From assembly GCA_964624465.1 (NCBI GenBank), contig CAZUZD010000030.1, forward strand, positions 1-32,020: a stretch of 32,020 nucleotides of DNA, given 5' to 3'. Under the pieces are notes generated by a model that was not told the origin of the DNA, searched no databases, and was given only the letters and a program-made list of their open reading frames with translations. Both the position numbers and the translations under genes were made by a program. Positions 16,948 through 24,400 of this stretch are shown here, in pieces (position 1 is the stretch's first letter; every line of letters starts with the position of its first letter). This DNA is from CAZUZD01 sp964624465. GTDB lineage: Bacteria; Planctomycetota; Planctomycetia; Isosphaerales; Isosphaeraceae.

Positions 16948-17321
16948 GTCAATCTATCGCCGACACGATTCCCGACGAGTTCCTGGACCGGATGGCCGAG
17001 ACGTTCCGCATGCTGGCCGACCCGACCCGGCTGGCGATCCTCCGCAGCCTGATGGCGGGCGAGCGGAACGTCACGCAGGTGGTCGAGGAGACGGGCCGCA
17101 ACCAGGCCAACGTCTCCAGGCACCTGAAGCTGCTCGCCGAGGCGGGGCTGGTGGCCCGCCGCAAGGAGGGCTGGCAGGTGTTCTCCACGCTCGACGACCC
17201 GCTGGTGAAGCGGCTCTGCAAGCTCGTGTGCGAGACGATCGTCGAGGCGGCCCAGGAGGCGATGGTCCGCCAGAGGAAGCTGCTCGACGGCAGGGGAGAC
17301 AAGGAGCCGAAGCGAACCTGA
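16941..17321 (+). CDS. ArsR/SmtB-family transcriptional repressor
   Basis: A 126-residue winged-helix regulator. After an N-terminal helix (A-D-T-I-P-D-E-F-L-D-R-M-A-E-T-F-R) comes the family hallmark M-L-A-D-P-T-R-L-A-I-L-R-S-L (24-37). The recognition helix region follows (N-Q-A-N-V-S-R-H-L-K-L-L-A-E-A-G-L-V, 54-71), then the wing R-R-K-E-G-W-Q-V-F-S. Classical metal-site C-x-C pairs are absent; a single Cys pair near L-C-K-L-V-C (92-97) in the C-terminal helix could sense metal or redox state. The frame is bounded by a stop at 16920-16922. TTG at 16941 gives the N-terminus usual for the family but lacks a ribosome site; ATG at 16992 is the alternative. It heads the plus-strand DUF2892 and sulfite-oxidase genes and probably controls them. 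Confidence 0.9.
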   Translation: MYGQSIADTIPDEFLDRMAETFRMLADPTRLAILRSLMAGERNVTQVVEETGRNQANVSRHLKLLAEAGLVARRKEGWQVFSTLDDPLVKRLCKLVCETIVEAAQEAMVRQRKLLDGRGDKEPKRT

Positions 17322-17425
17322 CGGCTCCGGCACCGTCGGCATACGTCTTGCAGCTACCATCGTGTCCAGGGGCTCCGTTCGCCCGCCCTCAGACACCACC
17401 CTCGCCCCGATCGGGAGCTGCGCCG

Positions 17426-17887
17426 ATGATCCCCACCACCGTGGACCGAGTGCCCGAGCACACCGCCAGGCATGTCAACGAGGAGATCCGCCGCCGGACC
17501 CGTGAGGAGGTCGCCAGGGTTGCATCCCGGGGACCCGAGGCCATCGACCGCCGCCTGGAGGAACTCGACCGGGAGTGGGACATCGAGCGGACGCTGGAGG
17601 CCAACGCCGCCACGGTGGCCCTGGTCGGCCTGGGCCTGGGGACGATCGTGGACCGCCGCTTCCTCCTGCTGCCCGCCGCCGTGGCGGGGTTCCTGCTCCA
17701 GCACGCCGTGCAGGGCTGGTGCCCGCCGATGGCGGTCTTCCGCCGCGTGGGCGTCCGCACGGCCGGCGAGATCGACGAGGAGCGGTACGCACTCAAGGCG
17801 ATCCGGGGCGACTTCCGTGGGGTCTCGGGCGGGGGAGTCCAGGAGCCTGCCTCCATCGATCGTGCGCTCGAAGCCGCCCGACTGTGA
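17426..17887 (+). CDS. DUF2892 membrane protein
   Basis: A 153-residue protein. The first ~60 residues are charged and helical (E-E-I-R-R-R-T-R-E-E-V-A-R-V). A DUF2892-type core follows, with two hydrophobic segments around N-A-A-T-V-A-L-V-G-L-G-L-G-T-I and L-L-L-P-A-A-V-A-G-F-L-L, ending with H-A-V-Q-G-W-C-P-P-M-A-V-F-R-R-V-G-V-R-T, the family-typical end of the core. The tail is hydrophilic. DUF2892 proteins often accompany rhodanese and other sulfur or metalloid genes; the exact role is unknown. GGGAG lies 8 bases before the ATG. It is 104 bp after arsR and 12 bp before the oxidoreductase gene, so the last two are surely cotranscribed. Confidence 0.85.
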   Translation: MIPTTVDRVPEHTARHVNEEIRRRTREEVARVASRGPEAIDRRLEELDREWDIERTLEANAATVALVGLGLGTIVDRRFLLLPAAVAGFLLQHAVQGWCPPMAVFRRVGVRTAGEIDEERYALKAIRGDFRGVSGGGVQEPASIDRALEAARL

Positions 17888-17899
17888 AAGGGGTGCCGG

Positions 17900-19111
17900 A
17901 TGGACACCAACGCAACGCGACGGGCAGCCGGGGATGGCGGGACCGGACGCCGTGACGTGCTGCGTGGGGCCGTCGCCCTGCCCCTGGCTCTCGCCACCGG
18001 GAGCGGGCGGCGGGCGCTCGCAGCGGTTGGCGACGACGGGCCGAGGCCGACCGGGCTGATCAGCCGCCAGCGGCACCCGGACAACCTGGAGTTCCCGTTC
18101 TCGACCCTGGACCCCGGACGGTTCCTGACCCCGAACCCGCGGTTCTACGTCCGCACCCACTTCGGGGTGCCCGACCTGGACAGCGAGACCTGGCGGCTCG
18201 GCGTCGAGGGCGAGGTGGAGCGCCCCTTCGAGATCGACTACGAGGAGTTGCGACGGCTGCCCTCGAAGACCGTGACGGCCCTCCTGGAGTGCTCGGGCAA
18301 TGGCCGGGTCTTCCTCCCGCCCCCGCAGACGAGCATCCGCTGGGAGTTGGGCGGCGTCAGCACCGCCGAGTGGACCGGGGTGCCCCTGGCGGCGCTCCTG
18401 GAACGGGCCGGGGTCCGGTCGAACGCTGTCGAGGTGATCCTCGAAGGGTCGGACCGGGGCGAGTTCCGAGAGCCCGACCCGAAGACGCCCGGCGTCATCC
18501 CCTACGCCCGCAGCCTGCCGCTGGCCAAGGCGAAGGCCCCCGAGGTCTTGCTCGCCTACAAGATGAACGGCGAGGATCTGCCGGCCCGGCACGGCCATCC
18601 GGTCCGGGCCGTCGTGGCGGGCTGGTATGGCATGGCGTCGGTCAAGTGGCTGAGGCGGGTCGTCGTGACCGATCGCCCGTTCCATGGCTACTTCCAGACG
18701 TTCATGTACGCCGTCTGGGAGCGGCGTCGGGGCGTGCCCGACCTCGTGCCCGTCACCGACATCCAGGTGAAGGCCCAGATCGCCCGACCGGCCCCCTTCG
18801 AGGTGGTCCCGAAAGGGTCACGATATCCCATGATCGGTGCCGCCTGGGCGGGGGAATCGGACGTGGCGAAGGTCGAGGTCAGCAACGACGGCGGCGAGAC
18901 CTGGGCCGAGGCCAAGCTGTTGGGCGACCCGGTGAAGTTCGCCTGGCGCTTCTGGGAGTACGAGTGGCGCACCAAGGAGCGAGTCGGCCCGCAGGTGGTC
19001 ATGGCGCGGGCGACCGACAGTCGGGGCCGGGTGCAGCCGATGGATCGTGATCCCGACCGGCGCGATGCCGTCATCTGCCACGTCCTGCCGATCGAGGTCG
19101 AGATCCGCTGA
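17900..19111 (+). CDS. Tat-exported molybdopterin oxidoreductase, sulfite-oxidase type
   Basis: A 403-residue enzyme of the sulfite oxidase family. The N-terminus has a twin-arginine signal (G-R-R-D-V-L-R-G with A-V-A-L-P-L-A-L-A), so the folded enzyme would be exported with its cofactor. The molybdopterin domain spans about 60-280. Its Mo-ligating Cys is C131 in A-L-L-E-C-S-G-N-G-R. The downstream H-G-H-P-V-R-A-V-V-A-G-W-Y-G (about 230-243) and S-V-K-W-L are the usual cofactor-binding stretch. The C-terminal third (about 290-400) is the immunoglobulin-like dimerisation domain (V-E-V-S-N-D-G-G-E-T-W). No haem domain is present, as in SorA-type catalytic subunits. No cytochrome gene follows, so the electron acceptor is unknown. 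Sulfite is the likely substrate, but other family members act on sulfoxides. Confidence 0.93.
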   Translation: MDTNATRRAAGDGGTGRRDVLRGAVALPLALATGSGRRALAAVGDDGPRPTGLISRQRHPDNLEFPFSTLDPGRFLTPNPRFYVRTHFGVPDLDSETWRLGVEGEVERPFEIDYEELRRLPSKTVTALLECSGNGRVFLPPPQTSIRWELGGVSTAEWTGVPLAALLERAGVRSNAVEVILEGSDRGEFREPDPKTPGVIPYARSLPLAKAKAPEVLLAYKMNGEDLPARHGHPVRAVVAGWYGMASVKWLRRVVVTDRPFHGYFQTFMYAVWERRRGVPDLVPVTDIQVKAQIARPAPFEVVPKGSRYPMIGAAWAGESDVAKVEVSNDGGETWAEAKLLGDPVKFAWRFWEYEWRTKERVGPQVVMARATDSRGRVQPMDRDPDRRDAVICHVLPIEVEIR

Positions 19112-19740
19112 GCCACGGGCGCAGGAAGCCGCCGGCCGATCGGACTGCCGGGTCGACCGGGAGGCGCTTCGGATCGGAGTGGCGGCACCGGCGGCGTGGC
19201 CGGGCCCACCGATACCGGGGCAAGCGGTGGGCCAGAGCCGGGGCCGACCGATCCCATGATCGTGCGTCCGGCACTGGATTCGGGGCCGTCGAAGGGGCGA
19301 CCCCGCCGACCACGTCCCGCTCACCGAGGCCCACCCGGACCGGCGGCAGGTACGGCCGGCGGAGGTTGATCGCCGGCTCCGGTTGGCGACCGTGCCGGGC
19401 CGCCGCAACGCCTCGGGCACCTCGACGGCCCTGGCCCGGCCGGGCGTGCCGGTGTCCCGCAGATGAAGCCACTCGGCATCCGAGCGGCACGAGCGGAGCG
19501 CGAAAACGCTCTGCTGCTTGCAGGAACCGGGCTCGGTCGGGGTAGAGCAATGCTGGCCCGCTCGGACGCGTGGCTTCGACGGTTCGTCGGGAACCACGCC
19601 GCCGGTGTGAGGGCCTCGCCCCCAGGCCCGGCCGAGGGGCGTTCGAGACACGGGGCATGTCCCCAGGGCTCTTCGTCCGGGTGTCCTCCGACCGGCTCCG
19701 GGGTCGGTGCTGCACCGGCCCTATCGCCCGGATTGCGGGG
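19112..19740. other. Gene-free stretch between convergent genes
   Basis: These 629 bp separate the oxidoreductase gene from the end of the methyltransferase gene read in the opposite direction. Open frames here have no ribosome sites, no recognisable motifs and Arg/Pro-rich composition typical of random high-GC frames. A short dyad, CGGTG-CTG-CACCG, lies about 30 bp beyond the methyltransferase stop and could act in termination. I see nothing else. Confidence 0.5.
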
Positions 19741-20502
19741 TCATTGCCGCCTGGAAGTCGCCCCCTCGCCCGGCTTCCGGGCCGTGATCAGGCCGCCCTC
19801 GGTGAGCGACGACGTGTAGTAGCCGGTCCGCCCGTGGAACCTGGGGTCGGCGAACCCGGCATCCGTGAGCATCTGGAGGAGCGACCGCTCCCACACCGCC
19901 CCTGAGATTCAGTCCGACCACTCGCCCTTGGTCGCCACCTGCTCCGGCGTCACGCCGTCGGCGAGCAGGATGTCGGCCATCTGGAGCCGGCCGCCCGAAC
20001 GCAGGACCCGGAAGACCTCGGCCAGCACCTGCGGCTTGTCCGGGCAGAGGTTGAACACGCCGTTGGTGATCACCACATCCACCGAGCCGTCCCCGACCGG
20101 CAGGCGATCAGCCTCGCCGTGGCGGAACTCGGTGTTGGCCACCCCGGCCGCCTGGGCGTTCGCCACCGCCTTCTCGATCATCGCTGCCGTCATGTCCACA
20201 CCGATGACCCGCCCCGCCGGCCCGACCCGGCGGGCGGCGAGAAGGCTATCCAGCCCGGCCCCGCAGCCGAGGTCCAGCACCACTGCGCCCGGCCGGAGTT
20301 CGCCCAGGGCCAGCGGGTTGCCCACCCCGGCGAAGGACTCGCTGGCCTGCGGCGGCAGGCTGTCGATCTCGGCGGCGTCGTAGCCGAGCCGCTTGGCGCT
20401 CTCCGGGCCGACCGGGAACTTGTGCTCGTCGGCCGGGTCCAGGGCGAGCTTGACGAACCGCCGCCGGATCTGCTCCCTGATCTCATCCACCGTTCCCGAC
20501 AT
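19741..20502 (-). CDS. ArsM-like SAM methyltransferase with in-frame UGA, candidate selenoprotein
   Basis: A class I methyltransferase of 253 residues if the UGA at 19911-19909 (codon 198) is read as selenocysteine. The start at 20502 is preceded by GGGGGA. The SAM site is V-V-L-D-L-G-C-G-A-G-L-D-S (74-86), followed by G-R-V-I-G-V-D-M-T. Further ArsM-like blocks are D-V-V-I-T-N-G-V-F-N-L-C-P-D-K-P and E-V-F-R-V-L-R-S-G-G-R-L. The frame reaches G-E-W-S-D, then UGA, then I-S-G-A-V-W-E-R-S-L-L-Q-M-L-T-D-A-G-F and T-G-Y-Y-T-S-S-L-T-E-G-G-L, a normal family end, and stops at 19741. In ArsM-type enzymes the place of the UGA is a Cys in a C-x-x-G-A motif that binds As(III). Reading only to the UGA gives 197 residues with the last domain cut off. 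A plain nonsense mutation is the alternative. Methylation or other handling of arsenic is likely; the exact substrate is not certain because the usual S-N-C-V Cys is Gly here. Confidence 0.75.
19871..19908 (-). promoter_or_regulatory. Candidate bacterial SECIS hairpin directly after the UGA
   Basis: The 38 nt after the UGA, read on the minus strand, can fold with an upper stem GGGAGC / GCUCCU (five Watson-Crick pairs and one G-U) and a GGUC tetraloop. The loop starts 23 nt after the UGA. The bases AUCU right after the UGA can pair with AGAU at the far end (19874-19871), closing the structure, and an unpaired U lies under the upper stem. Bacterial SECIS elements lie at this distance and need a G at the loop start; the E. 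coli fdhF element also shows G-G-U in its loop. The element is inside the coding frame, as required in bacteria. Confidence 0.6.
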
Positions 20503-20630
20503 GGCTGCGTCCCCCAGATGCCCCGGAAATCCCAGGCTCCAAATTACGGGAGGCGGCCGGGCGCCGTAAGGGCCGCTGGGTGATCCCCGATGGCGAGGGC
20601 ATGAGCCCGGCTTCTGGGGGTGGGATCGGG

Positions 20631-20649
20631 CTCGCTTCGAGGAAGCGAG
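20631..20649. repeat. Short perfect hairpin in the methyltransferase upstream region
   Basis: CTCGCTTC and GAAGCGAG form an 8-bp perfect stem with a 3-nt loop, about 130 bp upstream of the methyltransferase start. There is no U-tract on either side, so an intrinsic terminator is unlikely; it may be a protein-binding site. The rest of 20503-20822 shows no supported gene; a promoter for the methyltransferase must lie here but I cannot identify it. Confidence 0.35.
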
Positions 20650-20822
20650 GAACAACCGGGCCGTCGGGGGCAGCACCCGCCTGCGGTCCTGCACGCCGTC
20701 CAGGTCCCGGTCACACCGGAGGCCAAAGACGGTGAGGGGTGCAGCTTGCTAGTGGACTTCCCCGAGGGCGGCAGGCGCCCCGGCACGAGTGTGAGCTCGG
20801 ACCCGGGAGTTCACCGATCGCG

Positions 20823-21190
20823 AAGATACGACGGACGTCCACTCCTGACTACGCGGCCCAAGCGGTCAAGCTCGTGACCGAGCCGGGTAAGCGCCTCGCA
20901 GGAGAGCGAGCGAACTCGACCTTCGACTTGACGGCCGACAGCACCTCCGTCGCTACCAGCGAGGACTGAATGACCGTGGCCGCCGTGGAGGGATCTGGTT
21001 TCGCGGCGGATCGTGGTCTGGTGGCTCAGCATGCGAATCGAGAGCCGGCCGGTTGGTCGAGGCGCTGGAGATGGCGAGCTCCAGGCGGCAGCCGGGTCCG
21101 GGCCTGGTGGCCCTGCGCGACCGGGGCAGCCAGTACGCCATCGAGCACGACCAGCGGCGCTTTGGGGGCGTGCCTCGACGAAGCGACCGC
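20823..21190 (+). mobile_element. Decayed IS3-family element (orfA and orfB fragments)
   Basis: Two pieces of IS3-type transposase genes remain. At 20823-20969 the frame reads K-I-R-R-T-S-T-P-D-Y-A-A-Q-A-V-K-L-V-T-E, like the start of an OrfA helix-turn-helix protein, and then degenerates. At about 21004-21045 R-R-I-V-V-W-W-L-S-M-R-I-E-S is in one frame. After a one-base shift comes R-L-V-E-A-L-E-M-A-S-S-R-R-Q-P-G-P-G-L-V, then L-R-D-R-G-S-Q-Y-A, the D-R-G-S-Q-Y block of the OrfB DDE domain. The first catalytic Asp and the Glu region are missing and no ends are recognisable. It is a dead remnant of about 0.37 kb of an element normally over 1 kb. From 21191 to 21411 I see nothing. Confidence 0.6.
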
Positions 21191-21411
21191 CCCAGCCTGA
21201 GGTCTGGCCGGGGCGGTCGACGATGTTGACACTGGAGGCGGTACGATTGCCGAGAATCCGCCTTGTTCGCCTGGTCCGGCGGCCCGTGAGGCGGTCGGCG
21301 GCACGACGGGCGTGCCCGGGGACTCCGCCGGGTTCCGCGCGGTGGTCGCGGATTTGTCCGACCGGTGCAGCCATGCTGAACGGGGGTCGTCGGCCAGGCG
21401 CGGCCCGGTGA

Positions 21412-24400
21412 TCAGGCGCGCGAGCCGAACGGCAAGCGTCGGATCGGTCGATCCGCGCGAGTGAGCCGGCCGTCGCCGTTCAGGTCGCCGAGCAGGCGAT
21501 GGAAGGCGACGGTGCGGTGGCTGCCGGCGATCCCCTGGCCCGATGCGTCAACCGCCTGTCCGGTCGACCGGTCGAGGATCCGCCCGCCGTCGATCGTCAG
21601 GACGTAGCGACCGTTCGGGAGCGAGGCGACGTTGAAGCCCCGGCCGAAGGTCAGGGTGGCCACCGTCTGCCCGCCCCACTGGGCGGTCGCGACGCGGACG
21701 TTGACGGAGCGCCCGCGCAGGTCCTTGAGGGCGAAGGCTCCGGGCTGCACGTCGACCAGGCCGTTGAAGACGACGGTCATCGAGTTGATGCGGGATCGTT
21801 GGGCCGTGCCGTCGCCGATGATCACCTGAGTGACGCCGGCCGGGGCCGCGACGACCGCGAACCGCTGTTGCGACTGGCCGCCGTCCTTGTCGGTGACGGT
21901 CACCGTGACGGTATACCGGCCACTGTGGACGTAGGCGTGGGGCCTGGCGGCAATCGCGCCCGACGTCGCCTGAGCGAAGGCGGCGGAGGTCGAGTCGCCC
22001 CAGTCCACCCGCACCGCCCACGGGCCGTCGCCGGCCACGTCGCGGAAGGCGCCCAGGGGGATCGCCACGGCCTGCCCGACGCTGATGGCCTGGTCGCCAG
22101 GCGCGACGACGACCGGGTCGACGTTGTTCACCCGAACCACCAGGGTGCGGGTGGTCGTTGCGGTGCTGTCATTGGAGGGTTCGGCCGCCGTGGCCACGAC
22201 CTCGAGTGCGTAAGTCCCGCTCTGAGGGGCGGACATCGAGAGGTGGGCCAGCTGGTCGGGCGTGAGGCTCCAGACGCCGTTGCCCTGCGGCGTGCCGGCC
22301 GAGAGGCTGGCACCGGCCGGGAGCCCGCGGATGACGACGGTCAGCAGCTCGGGGCCGCCGGGCTGGGCGATCGCGGCGGAGATCGGCAGGGCGATCGCCT
22401 GACCCTCCGGGCCCGTGGCGTCGGCCACGACCAGCGTCGGGGCATCGGCCGCCGCTGCCAGGTCGATTGCGATCGAGGTCAGGGCTGTCTTCGCCCCGTC
22501 GAAGCCGGCATTGCCCAGGTCGTCGACGGCCAGGTCGATCGTCGCGGTGCCAAAGTAATGAAGGTCCGGCACGTATCGCAGGCCGTCGAGCGCCGCGTTG
22601 ATGGCGGCCATCGGACCCTCGAAGGTCATCGTGGAATCGCCCTGGCCGTCCCCGGTGGAGAAGACCAGACCGGCGAGGCTGGCCAGCGTGACCTGGCCGT
22701 GTGCCGAGGTGAGTGTCATCCGGACCGCCGCGTCCCCGGCGTCGGGGTCCCCGACGGCGATGGCGTTGCCGGAGGCCGTCGAGAACACGATCGCGGCGTC
22801 CTCGGAGCCGGCATACGTCGCCGGGGCGACGATGACCGGCGGATCGTTGACCGGGTAGTTGCCGAAGTCGATGTCGCTGATCTGGCTGCGGCTCTGGATG
22901 GTGACGGTGCGATTGAAGGTCGCCCCCCCGCTGATGCCGTAGCTGGCCGGCGGGATGACCGTGACCTTGTATTCGCCCGGGGCGAGGCCGGTGATCGACC
23001 AGTTGCCCTCAGCGTCGGTGCGCGTGAGGTAGACGACCGGTGTGGTGGTCTCGCCGCCACTACCGCCGCTACCGCTGCCGCCGCTGCCGCCGCCGTGACC
23101 TTCCTCACCGGACGGCCCCTCCTCGCTGACGACCGGTTCGACCCGGATCGTCGAGCCGGCCAGGGCGCCTTCGCCGTCCTGCCTGGTGTTGTCGCCGTTG
23201 AGGTCCTCGAAGACGTTGCCGCTGAGGCTGCCGAGGAACGCGGCACCGTAGTCCAGACCGAACATCGTGGCGAGCGAGCCCGTCACCAGCCGCAGGGGCT
23301 CGGCGCCGGTGGCCGTGTCCCGCAGCGGGATGGGCGAGCCGCCGCCCTGGCGGCTCATCGCCGTGCCGACCATCGGGACCTGCGCCAGCGTACCGGCGAC
23401 ATTCAGCGGCCGGGTGTTCACGACCTTGCCGTATCCCAGGGCCGTGAGGTCGAACTCCAGGTAGAGCGAGAAGGCCGCCTGGTCCCCTTCGGACGATTCC
23501 TCGCCGCCCTCACCACTGGTGGCGCCGAAGGTTCCGGTCAATCGGAAGATGCCGAGCTTCACCGAGACCGGCCCGAGCACGGTCGCCGGCCCGCCCTCGT
23601 CGCTCTCCTGGACCGCGATCCCCTCGAGCTGCAGACCGGTGATCTCGGCCGGGATGACCCCGGCGGGGCCGATCACGTCGTGGAAGACCTGCGACGTGCC
23701 GACCACCGCCAGGCGGATCGGCTTGCTGCTGTCCCCGGAGCCGCCGGTCTCGCCGCCGGTCTCACCGCTCGCGTGGCCGCCGCCGCCACCCTTCAGGATC
23801 ATGAACTGGCCGAGGGTGAACAGGGTATCGGTCCCCGCCGGCAGCGTGTTCAGCCAGCCAGCGGCCGCCTTGGTGGTCGCATAGGGCAGCGTGCCGATGG
23901 CCTCGCCCGGCGCGATGTCGAACCGGTAGACGACCGCCCCCTCGTCCCCTCCGGGTGCCGTGACGGTCGCCTGCCCCGGCTCGGTCGGCGGGGTGGCGCG
24001 GACCTCGTAGCGACCCGGCATGACGGCGTCGAAGGCGTAGATGCCATGCTCGGTCACCGACGCGCCACCCAGCGTCATGTCCACCGGGCCCGAGATGCGG
24101 GTGGCGACGACCTCGCCGGTGTCGAGGTTCACCAGCTCGACGATCCAGCCGTCCAAGGCGGGCTCGGCCGGATCACAAACGCCATCGCCGTCGACGTCCT
24201 CGAAGGTCTGGCCCACCACGGTGCCGAGCTTCGCGGGGTCATAGATGGTCACCGGCAGGTCCTGGACCTCGCCGTCGGGCGCGATCGCCTCGGCCGCGGA
24301 ATCCGGCCCGAGCGCCGTCGTGGTGCTCAGGCGGAACCGGGCGTAGGTCGCGAGTTCCCCGCCGGGCAGTGTCAGCCCCGAGGGCACCCGCATGGTCAGC

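Noticed and set aside
19112..19740. Open frames in the gap between the oxidoreductase and methyltransferase genes
   Set aside because: No start signals, no recognisable domains and composition of random high-GC frames.
19909..20694. Methyltransferase as a gene ending at the UGA and starting further upstream
   Set aside because: The upstream extension has no family similarity and no ribosome site; the ATG at 20502 does. Ending at the UGA removes a normal C-terminal part that is present in frame.
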